Positions 8,505 through 16,856 of a DNA stretch of 64,000 nucleotides are shown piece after piece. This stretch comes from JAFGUB01 sp050305515 (lineage in GTDB: Bacteria > Campylobacterota > Campylobacteria > Campylobacterales > Sulfurimonadaceae): NCBI GenBank assembly GCA_050305515.1, contig JBNLFL010000025.1, positions 124,001 through 188,000 on the forward strand, given 5' to 3'. The notes beneath the pieces are model-generated. The model did no database searches. It saw nothing but the letters and a program-made list of their open reading frames with translations, and was not told the origin of the DNA. Positions within the stretch are counted from its first letter, which is position 1, and each line of letters opens with the position of its first letter. The position numbers were made by a program, and so were the translations under genes.

Positions 8505-9276
8505 TTCCATTTTCGAGTTCAAATCGCATCTCTCGCAACTCGAATCGATGCGGCACTATCCTGAAAAGCTTTACGGTATTGGTGACCGTTCGCTTCTTCA
8601 GCGTCGTGCGCTATCCATTGTCGGAACGCGCAAACCTTCCGCCTATACACGTGATATGACCGCACGGCTGGCTTCGGGCCTTGCAGCACGCGGTATCTGC
8701 ATTGTCAGCGGTGCGGCAATGGGCGTTGATGCCATTGCCCACAGGAGCGCCGGTGCCGCCAATACCATTGCCGTGATGGCCAACGGGCTTGACATCCGCT
8801 ATCCGGCTGTCAATCGCGATCTTATTGCCGCCATTGAAAAAGAGGGACTGGTGATCAGTCAGTTCGAAGCCGGCGAGCAGGCACGGCCGTGGAGTTTCGT
8901 CGTACGTAATGAAGTGGTCGTCGCCCTTGGCGAGGCGCTGATTGTCATGCAGGCAGATCCGCAAAGCGGCACGCTGCGAAGTGTCGAATTCGCACTCAAA
9001 ATGGGGCGTCCCGTTTATGCGCTGGTACATCGTATCGGAGAGAGTGAAGGGAGTAACGGATTGCTTCGCGAAGGTGTGGCACAGCCGCTCTATGACATAG
9101 AAGATTTTTGTGAGCGTTTTGGAACGCCTGAAGCAAAACCGGATGATGCCGTGCTGGATTTTTGCAGGCAGCACAGCAGTTACGATGATGCGTTTGCACG
9201 TTTTGGCGCGGAACTTTTTGCTTATGAGCTTGACGGAAAAATCGCAATAGAAAATGGAACGGTTCGCGTACTTTAA
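8479..9276 (+). CDS. dprA: DNA processing protein DprA
   Basis: DprA binds incoming single-stranded DNA and loads RecA during natural transformation. The Rossmann-like core is clear: KLYGIGD, IVGTRKPSAYT, IVSGAAMGVDAIAH, FVVRNEVVVALGEALIV and GTLRSVEFALKMGRPVYAL. The protein is the short Helicobacter-type form with a C-terminal winged-helix-like tail. The first ATG (8548) would leave only four residues before KLYGIGD-type sequence. A TTG at 8479, preceded by AAGAGG, restores the N-terminal ~25 residues seen in Helicobacter DprA, so I chose it. It overlaps the deacetylase by 26 bp. The stop overlaps the convergent diguanylate cyclase gene by 4 bp. Confidence 0.9.
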   Translation: MSPSTTTSDSIFEFKSHLSQLESMRHYPEKLYGIGDRSLLQRRALSIVGTRKPSAYTRDMTARLASGLAARGICIVSGAAMGVDAIAHRSAGAANTIAVMANGLDIRYPAVNRDLIAAIEKEGLVISQFEAGEQARPWSFVVRNEVVVALGEALIVMQADPQSGTLRSVEFALKMGRPVYALVHRIGESEGSNGLLREGVAQPLYDIEDFCERFGTPEAKPDDAVLDFCRQHSSYDDAFARFGAELFAYELDGKIAIENGTVRVL

Positions 9277-10592
9277 AGAATCTCGAAGCGGTCGCGTCCG
9301 CTCTCTTTGGCTTTGTAGAGGGCTTCATCGGCCAATTTTATAAAATCATGTTTGCTCATGTTCGTCTGAAAATGGCTGATACCGATACTGCAGGTCACGT
9401 GGCGCTCTGGTGTTACCTCGATGGTTCGTGTCAGCTCCAGCAGTGCCGTGGCCAGTTCAAAGACGTAGTGGAGCTCGGTTTCGGGTATGAGTAATATGAA
9501 TTCCTCCCCGCCCCAACGTGCAAAGAGATCCTCTTTTCGGACACGGTTGGAGAGCGTTTTGGCAAATGCGCGCAAGATGGCATCCCCTTTTTCGTGACCA
9601 TAGGTATCATTAATCGATTTGAAATGATCGAGATCGAAGAGCATCAGGCTTAGGGCATTGCCAAAACGCTTCGCCCGTGACATCTCTACTTCGAGACGAT
9701 CTTCGAAACGGCGCCGGTTTGCAACTCCGGTAAGCAGATCATAATAGGCGAACTGTTCGTATTTTTTTGACAGGGAGTAGAGATCGGTCATGTCAAAAAG
9801 GGTGATGACGTGGAAATTGCTCTCGAGCGTATAGCCCTGGATCTGAACGCGAAATCGGTGTTTGGCACCGTTGGAATTGCTGATGACAACATTGCGTTCA
9901 TCCGGGGGAAGCTTTTTGAGCATGTCAATCCATGTGATAGCCTCGTCGCAACGGCTGAAATAGAAGCTATCTTCTTCTTTTATGAATGTCTTCGCAAAAC
10001 AGTCATAGTGCAACAGGAATTCTTCGAGCGTATCCACTTCAAAAAATTGCAAAAACCGGCTGTTGGTCAGAATGATGTTCTGTTCCGAGAAGACTGCGAG
10101 CATCTCTTCCTGGGTATTGAGGATTGCTTTAATATGCTTGAGTTGCACTTCAAGTACTTTTTGGGAAGCTTCGAACTCGTAGGTTTTGTTAATCAGCTTC
10201 AGGTAAATATCAAGTCGGTGGATGATTTCGTTTACATGTAAAGGTTTTTCAAAGAGATCGATACCTTCGAAACGGTTGCGTATCTCTTCTGCGCGTTGAT
10301 TACATTCGAGTGCCGCTAAAACAGGAATCTCTTTGAGTTCATTCACTTCCCGGCAATACTCCATAATACGAATACCGTCATCAGAAGCACATTCAAGATC
10401 GAGAAGGATCAGATCAACTTTTTCATCATAGGCCATCTCTATCATAGTCTCGACATCAGGTGCGGTGAAGAGTTCAAACTTGAAACGCTTTTGCAGGGTA
10501 TCGCGCAGCAGAGTGTCTTGCGGGGTCTCATCGTAGAGCAGCAGTTTGGGAAGGTAACTGCTGCTGTTATGATTTCCGAGTTGAATCAGCAT
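9273..10592 (-). CDS. Response-regulator diguanylate cyclase (REC-GGDEF)
   Basis: This 439-residue cytoplasmic protein makes cyclic-di-GMP. The N-terminal receiver domain has the phospho-acceptor in LILLDLE and the conserved Lys in FEKPLHV. A central ~130-residue region resembles a PAS-like sensor, and the C-terminal GGDEF domain starts at DLLTGVANRR. The active site is GGEEF, and RKED five residues upstream is a product-inhibition site, so the enzyme should be active and feedback-controlled. It begins nine bases after the queA stop with AGGGATG as ribosome site, placing it last in the hemW/tatBC/queA leftward unit. The cognate kinase is not obvious. Confidence 0.93.
   Translation of the reverse strand: MLIQLGNHNSSSYLPKLLLYDETPQDTLLRDTLQKRFKFELFTAPDVETMIEMAYDEKVDLILLDLECASDDGIRIMEYCREVNELKEIPVLAALECNQRAEEIRNRFEGIDLFEKPLHVNEIIHRLDIYLKLINKTYEFEASQKVLEVQLKHIKAILNTQEEMLAVFSEQNIILTNSRFLQFFEVDTLEEFLLHYDCFAKTFIKEEDSFYFSRCDEAITWIDMLKKLPPDERNVVISNSNGAKHRFRVQIQGYTLESNFHVITLFDMTDLYSLSKKYEQFAYYDLLTGVANRRRFEDRLEVEMSRAKRFGNALSLMLFDLDHFKSINDTYGHEKGDAILRAFAKTLSNRVRKEDLFARWGGEEFILLIPETELHYVFELATALLELTRTIEVTPERHVTCSIGISHFQTNMSKHDFIKLADEALYKAKESGRDRFEIL
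10232..10241. repeat. TTACATGTAA palindrome in the REC-GGDEF gene
   Basis: Exact copy; in the gene's frame it reads Leu-His-Val-Asn next to the receiver's conserved Lys. Confidence 0.9.
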
Positions 10593-10601
10593 GGCACATC
10601 C

Positions 10602-11621
10602 CTAGAGTATTAGCATGGCGTCGCCATAGCTGTAGAAACGGTAGCGTTCCCGAATGGCTTCGGCATAAATGCGATGCATGGCGTCGATGCCGACAAAAGA
10701 CGCGACAAGCATCAGCAGGGTTGATTTGGGCAGGTGAAAGTTTGTCAGCAGGTGATTGACCCGCTGCGGCGGATTGAGCGGATGCAGAAATAGGTTGGCT
10801 TCGCCGTCATTTTCACCGCTGCGCACAAAATATTCTATGGTACGTGTTGCCGTGGTACCGACGGCAAGAATCGGAAGTTTTTCTTCAATCATGCGTCTGG
10901 CGTCGGGAGAAAGTGAAAAATATTCGCTGTGCATCGGGTGTTCCGTGATGACTTCGGCCTGCACCGGTTTGAAGGTTCCGGCGCCTACATGTAACGTCAC
11001 AAAGGCGTGCGGATGGGTAGCGCAGACGTCCTGAAAAAGCGCATCGCTAAAGTGCAATGACGCCGTTGGCGCCGCTACGGCACCCTCATGTCGGGCAAAA
11101 ACGCTCTGATAATCAGATGCATCCGTGGCATCATCATCACGGGCGATGTAAGGGGGCAGCGGAATATGCCCTATTGTTTCGATAATCGGAAGAAGGGCTT
11201 CAAAACGCAGTGGCGCCCCGGCGTGGCTGAAGGTGACGTCACGGCTGCCGTCATCGTGGAGGGTGAGGACTTCGGCTTCCAGCTCCGCATCAAAACGGAG
11301 CCGCGTACCGGTTTTCACGCGTCCGCGAATATAGACATTGATCCGAAGGGCATCGAGCGGACGGTTAATCAGCAGTTCGATACTGCCGCCGCTCTCCTTG
11401 GTGCCGTAGAGGCGTGCCTTGATGACTTTGGTATCGTTGAAGATCAGCGCGGCATTTTCGGGAATAAAACGGTTGATGGCATCAAAACGGCTGTGGGTGA
11501 TGGTGCCGCTTTTGCGATCGTACACCAGGAGTCTGGCGTGCTCGCGCGGTTCGCAGGGGTGCAGGGCGATGAGCGCTTCGGGAAGGTGGTAATCATAGCT
11601 GCGGGTTTTTAATACATCCAT
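10602..11621 (-). CDS. queA: S-adenosylmethionine:tRNA ribosyltransferase-isomerase
   Basis: QueA transfers the ribosyl group of SAM onto 7-aminomethyl-7-deazaguanine in tRNA to give epoxyqueuosine. Family motifs include YHLPEALIALHP, RLLVYDR, NDTKVIKARLYG, GTFKPV, the HSEYF segment and TNFHLPKSTLLMLV near the C-terminus. The ATG at 11621 has AAGG at proper spacing; the frame also offers a TTG two codons upstream. The tatB-tatC-queA order matches Helicobacter. Confidence 0.96.
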   Translation of the reverse strand: MDVLKTRSYDYHLPEALIALHPCEPREHARLLVYDRKSGTITHSRFDAINRFIPENAALIFNDTKVIKARLYGTKESGGSIELLINRPLDALRINVYIRGRVKTGTRLRFDAELEAEVLTLHDDGSRDVTFSHAGAPLRFEALLPIIETIGHIPLPPYIARDDDATDASDYQSVFARHEGAVAAPTASLHFSDALFQDVCATHPHAFVTLHVGAGTFKPVQAEVITEHPMHSEYFSLSPDARRMIEEKLPILAVGTTATRTIEYFVRSGENDGEANLFLHPLNPPQRVNHLLTNFHLPKSTLLMLVASFVGIDAMHRIYAEAIRERYRFYSYGDAMLIL

Positions 11622-11629
11622 GCCCAACC

Positions 11630-12400
11630 TTATGTGGCACTTTCGGTGTCGTCCTCTTCATCATCAGGTGCGGGATTGACGACTTTGACAATAAGTATGG
11701 AGAGTCCGTAAAGGACAACCAGCGGTCCGGCCATCAGCAGCTGGGTCAATACGTCCGGCGGCGTCAGGAGCGCGGCGACGATAAAAATGAGAACAATGGC
11801 ATATTTGAAAAACGCGATCATCTGTTTGTCGTCGACAAGTCCAAGCAGCGCCAGAAAATAGGCGAAGACAGGAAGTTCGAACGCAATACCGAATCCAAAC
11901 ATGATCTTTGCAAAAAAACCGACATAATCTTCAATGTTGATGAGCGGCGTGAATTTGAAACTGCCGAAGGTGATGAGAAAATCAAACCCGAAGGGGGTGA
12001 CGATGTAGTAGGCAAAGGCGACCCCGACGCCGAACATAACGCTGCCGCCGACAATAAAGGGAATGAGCATTTTTTTCTCGTTCTCATACAGACCGGGTGC
12101 GACGAAGAGCCAGAGTTGCGCCAGAATAATCGGAAGCGCTGCCAGAAAACCTGCGAAAAACGCCACTTTGAGGGCAACGAAAAAAGCGCCGCCCACCTGA
12201 TTGGTGGTGACCATGCCCTCTGCGGCATGCATGGAGGTTTTTCCCACTTCGATCAATGCGGCATTCAGCGGCGCAACCATCCATTCAAGAATAGGTTCAT
12301 GAAAATAGAAAGCGACAAAAAACATGACGATGACGCTGACAACGGAGATGCCGAGACGTTTTCTCAGCTCAACCAGATGGGGTTTGAGATCTTCAAACAT
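11630..12400 (-). CDS. tatC: Twin-arginine translocase subunit TatC
   Basis: TatC is the polytopic receptor for twin-arginine signal peptides. The protein is 256 residues with six membrane spans; the N-terminal LKPHLVELRKRL motif and the conserved periplasmic/cytoplasmic loop PGLYENEKK are intact. A short acidic tail ends the protein. Its ATG overlaps the tatB stop as TAATG. No tatA lies next to it, so tatA must be elsewhere. Confidence 0.96.
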   Translation of the reverse strand: MFEDLKPHLVELRKRLGISVVSVIVMFFVAFYFHEPILEWMVAPLNAALIEVGKTSMHAAEGMVTTNQVGGAFFVALKVAFFAGFLAALPIILAQLWLFVAPGLYENEKKMLIPFIVGGSVMFGVGVAFAYYIVTPFGFDFLITFGSFKFTPLINIEDYVGFFAKIMFGFGIAFELPVFAYFLALLGLVDDKQMIAFFKYAIVLIFIVAALLTPPDVLTQLLMAGPLVVLYGLSILIVKVVNPAPDDEEDDTESAT

Positions 12401-12804
12401 TAGTGCTCGCTCACAGGGGTATCGGGGGATGTCGGTTTTTTCTTGAAAGTGACGACTTCAGGTTTCGGCGGAGGCGGCGGAGCCGCAGATTCTGCATCAT
12501 TGAGGTCAATGTTCGCCTCTTTCTTGATGGCGGTGATTTCGGACTGGAGCGCATCTACCGAAGTGAGGCGGTCGAGTTCGCTGCTCGCAGCGGTGAGCTC
12601 TCTCTTGTAACTGTCCATTTCGTTTCGGATATCACTGACATGCAGTTCGCTCTCGATCGAACTTTTTGCATTGGTCACCGTTTTCTTGACATTGCGCAGG
12701 AACTTGGCAATTTCAACCATGGTTTCAGGGAGTTTGTCCGGGCCCAGAAACAAGATGGCAATAATGCCGATGACCAGAATTTCGGTAAAACCCATTCCAA
12801 ACAT
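12400..12804 (-). CDS. tatB: Sec-independent translocase protein TatB
   Basis: The 134-residue protein begins with the typical single membrane helix and hinge (MGFTEILVIGIIAILFLGPDKLP in outline). An amphipathic helix, a charged coiled region and a proline-rich tail with five consecutive prolines follow. Length and the Gly-Pro hinge favour TatB over TatA, as does its place before tatC. TatB joins TatC in the receptor complex for folded, twin-arginine-tagged exports. Confidence 0.9.
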   Translation of the reverse strand: MFGMGFTEILVIGIIAILFLGPDKLPETMVEIAKFLRNVKKTVTNAKSSIESELHVSDIRNEMDSYKRELTAASSELDRLTSVDALQSEITAIKKEANIDLNDAESAAPPPPPKPEVVTFKKKPTSPDTPVSEH

Positions 12805-12879
12805 AGCGCGTCCGTTTCATACATGAATTTTCGGCAGGCAACTGCCTTTTAAATAGGGCAGATTTTAGCCAAAGAATCA

Positions 12880-13935
12880 TTATGCGGTGATAAAAAGTGC
12901 CAGTTCGTCACTCAGCAGATAATCAGGATTATAAAAACGTTCCGCTTTACATGTAAGCTTGCCCTCATCACAAAGCAGCCGGGCCCGTTTGAGCTCCTGC
13001 GGGCTCAGCAGTGCCGCATCGACGCCGACGACACTGCGCAACCCCAGAAAGAGTTTCTCCATTTTGATTGCCCCGGCATCAAGATGCTCCTCCTGAATCT
13101 GAAGCGGCGCGGCAATGTAGGATGCGATGTCCGTGGCGGGGTAGAAGCGCGTATCTTTCAGGAAGCCGACAGCACCGCTTCCCAGACCGATGTAGTCTTT
13201 ATACTGCCAGTAGCCAAGGTTGTGGGCTGAACGGTAGCGGCCGAAATTGGAGATTTCATACTGTGTCATGCCTGAAGCGATGATGGTGTCAAAAAACCTG
13301 CGTGTCAGCTCCAGCGGCTCATCGGCCATTTCGGGACGCTGCTCAAAGGGGGTCTGCGCCTCGATGGTAAGCGCGTAGGCGCTAAGGTGGTCGATGGGAA
13401 GGCCAAGCGCTGTTTCAAGGTCATGCGAAAGCAGCGCTTCGCTGTCTCCGGCAACGCCGTAAATGAGATCAAGCGAGAGGTGCTCAAAACCGATGCGATG
13501 TGCCGTTTCAACCGTGCGCAGGGCATCTTCCGCACTATGGGCGCGGTTGAGAATTTTGAGTTTTGCTTCATTGAAACTCTGCACGCCGAAGCTGATGCGG
13601 TTGACGCCCAGAGCACGCATGCCCTCAAGCCATGAGGGTGTCGCACTGTTGGGATTGGCTTCGCTGGTGATCTCCGCATCCGGATGCACAAAGGGCGCAA
13701 GCCGCTCAAAGAGCGGAGCATAAAGCTCGGGTGCCACGGTCGAAGGAGTACCGCCGCCGATAAAAACGGTTTCGATGGCGTGGTGTTGTACATCAAAGCG
13801 TTGCAGTTCAAAATCGAGTTGTTGCAGCAGCGCGCGCATGTATTTTTCCCGCAGAGCGAATTTATCGACATAGGAGTTGAAGGCGCAGTAGGAACACTTG
13901 GAGTCGCAAAATGGGATGTGCAGGTATAAAAGCAT
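12880..13935 (-). CDS. hemW: Radical SAM heme chaperone HemW (HemN-like)
   Basis: The 351-residue protein opens with LYLHIPFC and the radical-SAM cluster motif CDSKCSYC. IGGGTPS, SEANPNS, RISFGVQSF and DLIYGVAGD follow, the usual HemW/HemN order. It is shorter than true coproporphyrinogen dehydrogenase and lacks an additional N-terminal cysteine, which favours HemW, a heme-binding chaperone that inserts heme into respiratory proteins. Seventy-five bases separate it from tatB; a weak GGCAG/CTGCC hairpin (12833-12846) lies in the gap. Confidence 0.88.
   Translation of the reverse strand: MLLYLHIPFCDSKCSYCAFNSYVDKFALREKYMRALLQQLDFELQRFDVQHHAIETVFIGGGTPSTVAPELYAPLFERLAPFVHPDAEITSEANPNSATPSWLEGMRALGVNRISFGVQSFNEAKLKILNRAHSAEDALRTVETAHRIGFEHLSLDLIYGVAGDSEALLSHDLETALGLPIDHLSAYALTIEAQTPFEQRPEMADEPLELTRRFFDTIIASGMTQYEISNFGRYRSAHNLGYWQYKDYIGLGSGAVGFLKDTRFYPATDIASYIAAPLQIQEEHLDAGAIKMEKLFLGLRSVVGVDAALLSPQELKRARLLCDEGKLTCKAERFYNPDYLLSDELALFITA
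12947..12956. repeat. TTACATGTAA palindrome in hemW
   Basis: Exact copy near the 3' end; read as Leu-Thr-Cys-Lys. Confidence 0.9.
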
Positions 13936-13967
13936 GGCGCATTATACAAATTTTAGAGCCTTCAGAG

Positions 13968-13973
13968 TATAAT
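13968..13973 (+). promoter_or_regulatory. Promoter -10 of the rppH-folP operon
   Basis: TATAAT in the context gagTATAATtcgtg, 24 bp before the rppH ATG and very similar to the ilvC promoter. No other clear promoter is visible before folP. Confidence 0.6.
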
Positions 13974-13996
13974 TCGTGCTATTTAAGAAAGTGAAT

Positions 13997-14470
13997 ATGA
14001 TGCCGAAAAAAAAGCTTTATCGTCCCAATGTCGCCGCTATCGTGCTCTCACCCAACTATCCTGACACGGTGGAGTTCTTTATTGCCGAACGCAGCGATAT
14101 GGAGGGTGTCTGGCAGTTTCCGCAAGGCGGTATCGATGCAGGCGAACGCCCCAAAGAGGCACTGTTTCGTGAGCTGGAAGAAGAAATCGGCACCAATCGC
14201 ATCAAGGTGATTGCCAAGTATCCGGGCTGGATCCGCTACGATTTTCCCGAGGGGGTCAGCCGCAAGATGGAGCCCTACACGGGGCAGAAGCAGCGCTACT
14301 ATCTGGTGCGTCTGAAAAAAAAGGCGGTGATTGATCTTGCAACGCATCATCCTGAATTTTCACGCTACAAATTCGTGACTCCGGATGAACTTTTCGCGCA
14401 TATTTCACATTTTAAAAAACCGGTGTATGAACAGGCACTTGCCTATTTCAAAGAGAAAGGATATCTCTAA
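13997..14470 (+). CDS. rppH: RNA pyrophosphohydrolase (Nudix)
   Basis: RppH removes pyrophosphate from the 5' end of triphosphorylated mRNA and so triggers decay. The 157-residue protein has the RppH hallmarks YRPNVAAIVLSP, GVWQFPQGGID, the Nudix catalytic segment around RELEEEIG, and RYYLVRLKK. The open frame starts seven codons earlier, but AAGAAAGTGA precedes the ATG at 13997. Another ATG follows directly, so the start could be one codon later. It is first in a five-gene operon whose order matches Helicobacter. Confidence 0.94.
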   Translation: MMPKKKLYRPNVAAIVLSPNYPDTVEFFIAERSDMEGVWQFPQGGIDAGERPKEALFRELEEEIGTNRIKVIAKYPGWIRYDFPEGVSRKMEPYTGQKQRYYLVRLKKKAVIDLATHHPEFSRYKFVTPDELFAHISHFKKPVYEQALAYFKEKGYL

Positions 14471-15682
14471 ATGTTGATTGTACAGAAGTTCGGCGGCACA
14501 AGTGTCGGCGATTTGGAGCGGATACAGAATGTCGCCAACCGCGTCGCGCAAACGGCAGATGCGGGGCATCAGGTGGTTGTGGTGGTCTCCGCCATGAGCG
14601 GCGAGACCAACAAGCTGCTCGGTTATGCCGAGCACTTTACGGAGACTCCGGCGCGCAATGAAGTCGATATGCTGCTGAGTTCCGGCGAACGGGTGACGGC
14701 ATCACTGCTCTCTATCGCGCTTAATGCCATGGGTTACAGTGCGATCTCCATGAGCGGCCGCGCGGCAGGAATCGTCACCGATGCGGTGCATACCAAAGCA
14801 CGTATCGAGCATATCGACCCCACTTCAATGCATCAGGCGGTCGCATCAGGCAAAATCGTAGTCGTGGCCGGGTTTCAGGGCGTTAATGAAGAGGGCCATG
14901 TCACGACACTCGGACGCGGCGGTTCCGACCTTTCAGCCGTTGCGGTCGCCGGTGCGCTTCAGGCCGATCTGTGCGAAATCTACACGGATGTCGACGGTAT
15001 TTACACGACCGATCCGCGTATTGAACCGCATGCGAAGAAGATTGAACGCATCTCGTATGACGAGATGCTCGAACTCGCTTCGCTCGGCGCCAAAGTGCTG
15101 CAAAACCGTTCGGTTGAACTGGCCAAAAAACTCAATGTCAATCTCGTGACCCGCTCAAGCTTCAGCGATGCGGAAGGTACACTTATCACAAAGGAAGAGA
15201 ACATCATGGAACAACCCCTCGTCAGCGGAATCGCTCTGGATAAAAATCAGGCACGCGTCTCAATGCGCGGTGTGGCGGACCGTCCCGGTATCGCCTCCGA
15301 AATTTTCGGTGCGCTGGCAAGAAACAGTGTGAACGTCGATATGATCATCCAGACGGTTGGCCATGACGGTACGACCAATCTGGGCTTTACGGTTCCAAAA
15401 ACAGAACTCAGCGATGCCCGTCAGGTAGCCGACAGCTTCATCGGCCGCAATGACATTCAGCATGCCGAATACGACGACAGCATCTGCAAGGTTTCCATTG
15501 TCGGTGTCGGTATGAAATCGCATACGGGCGTGGCAGCCAAAGCTTTCAGCTCAATGGCGAGTGAAAACATCAATATTATGATGATCTCGACATCGGAGAT
15601 CAAAATTTCCATGATCATTCAGGAAAAATACGCCGAGCTGGCGGTGCGTTCGCTTCACAGCGCCTATCAGCTTGATCAGTAG
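14471..15682 (+). CDS. lysC: Aspartate kinase
   Basis: The enzyme phosphorylates aspartate at the head of the lysine, threonine, methionine and diaminopimelate pathways. It is 403 residues, monofunctional, with the kinase motif KFGGTSVGD at the N-terminus, SSGERVTASL, and GRGGSDLSAVAVA. Two C-terminal ACT domains (from about residue 265) suggest feedback control by lysine and/or threonine. The ATG follows the rppH stop with no gap, and AAAGGA is the ribosome site. Confidence 0.97.
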   Translation: MLIVQKFGGTSVGDLERIQNVANRVAQTADAGHQVVVVVSAMSGETNKLLGYAEHFTETPARNEVDMLLSSGERVTASLLSIALNAMGYSAISMSGRAAGIVTDAVHTKARIEHIDPTSMHQAVASGKIVVVAGFQGVNEEGHVTTLGRGGSDLSAVAVAGALQADLCEIYTDVDGIYTTDPRIEPHAKKIERISYDEMLELASLGAKVLQNRSVELAKKLNVNLVTRSSFSDAEGTLITKEENIMEQPLVSGIALDKNQARVSMRGVADRPGIASEIFGALARNSVNVDMIIQTVGHDGTTNLGFTVPKTELSDARQVADSFIGRNDIQHAEYDDSICKVSIVGVGMKSHTGVAAKAFSSMASENINIMMISTSEIKISMIIQEKYAELAVRSLHSAYQLDQ

Positions 15683-15691
15683 GTTTTACGG

Positions 15692-16240
15692 ATGAATCCT
15701 TTCGAGAGCTGGACGCTCGAAGCTATCCGGGCGGAAGGTGCGGCATTCAGCTGGATGGAAGAGTCACGCTTTGAGTGGCTTCCCGCGACGCAAAGTGCCC
15801 TTGTCCAGATTCTTGAAGGCAAGACGATTGTACTGATTACCGATTTCGAACGCTCCTGGTTCGAAAACTACATTGTCGCAGCTTTGAACAAACCCTCCCT
15901 GCAGCGTCCGATTATTCCGATCATTCCCATTGAGAGTCTCTATCCGCATTATCGGGAAATCAGTGGAAGCGAGATGATTGACATGCTTGAAGACATGCTC
16001 GATATCGCTTTTGGCGGGAATTACTTCTTCTGGTATATCGGACGCGGAGACAACCGCCGCGCCGACATCGCCAAACGAAATGATCGAAGCTACCTCTGGA
16101 TCATGGATGAAGACTTCCAAAACGCACTGACGCTCAGATCGTATGATGAACTGATCGACATCAAGCTGCTGCAGCTCTACCGCCTGTTTGACAAGTCGCT
16201 TGGAGCCGTACTCTTTGGAGAGACCGATTTTGAGCGGTGA
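15692..16240 (+). CDS. hobA: HobA, DnaA-binding initiation factor
   Basis: HobA binds DnaA domain I and promotes its assembly at oriC. It is the structural counterpart of DiaA and is known from Helicobacter and Campylobacter relatives. This 182-residue protein shows the family pattern: an aromatic/acidic N-terminus, ITDFERSWFENYIVAALN, a FFWYIGRGD strand and IDIKLLQLYRLF near the end. Its place between lysC and holB is the same as in Helicobacter pylori, which strongly supports the call. It is the clearest phylum marker in the window. Confidence 0.9.
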   Translation: MNPFESWTLEAIRAEGAAFSWMEESRFEWLPATQSALVQILEGKTIVLITDFERSWFENYIVAALNKPSLQRPIIPIIPIESLYPHYREISGSEMIDMLEDMLDIAFGGNYFFWYIGRGDNRRADIAKRNDRSYLWIMDEDFQNALTLRSYDELIDIKLLQLYRLFDKSLGAVLFGETDFER

Positions 16241-16856
16241 GCTTCCCCGCAGCCACATCTGTATTACGGATGTCCCCGAACAGTATGCCGCCGAGATTGC
16301 GCAGCAGGCATCGGGGCATCGTGTTGTGAACTTTTTGCGCGATGACTTTTTGATTGAAGATGCCAGAGCGGTCGTCGCCGAGGCTTACATCAGCGAAGAA
16401 CGCGAAAAATTCCTGATTTTGGGAGCCAAAAGCTTCAACACGGTCTCCCAGAATGCGCTGCTCAAGATTTTGGAAGAGCCGCCGCGCAATATTGTCTTTA
16501 TTCTCATTGCCCCTTCAAAGTCGCTCTTCCTGCCGACGATACGTTCCCGATTGCCGATGCGCAAAAATCTGCAAAATCCGCTGCGCGAACCTCTGGATAT
16601 CTCATTGCGCCATTTCGACCTTGGGACGCTTTTTGCCTTTGTCAAAGCACATGAACGCCTCAAAAAACATGAACTTCACACCCTCATCGAAGCGATTTAC
16701 CATCAGGCCGCACATGTGGACGGTCTTCTGCTGACACAAGAGCAGCTCGAAGCGTTTGATCTGGCGTATCGTCTGGCCGAACTCAACGGCCGGACGCAAT
16801 CCCTGCTGGTGATGCTGCTGATGCGATTTTTACCGGAGGGTCGTCGTGCAGATTGA
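16230..16856 (+). CDS. holB: DNA polymerase III delta-prime subunit (short form)
   Basis: This is the clamp-loader delta-prime-like protein of Campylobacterota. It is only 208 residues, lacking a full AAA+ core, but it keeps KSFNTVSQNALLKILEEPP and the TIRSRLP sensor region. There is no Walker A motif, as expected for a non-hydrolysing delta-prime. The best start is a TTG at 16230 that overlaps the hobA stop and follows GGAGAG. The 3' end overlaps folP by 11 bases. Confidence 0.85.
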   Translation: MSGELPRSHICITDVPEQYAAEIAQQASGHRVVNFLRDDFLIEDARAVVAEAYISEEREKFLILGAKSFNTVSQNALLKILEEPPRNIVFILIAPSKSLFLPTIRSRLPMRKNLQNPLREPLDISLRHFDLGTLFAFVKAHERLKKHELHTLIEAIYHQAAHVDGLLLTQEQLEAFDLAYRLAELNGRTQSLLVMLLMRFLPEGRRAD

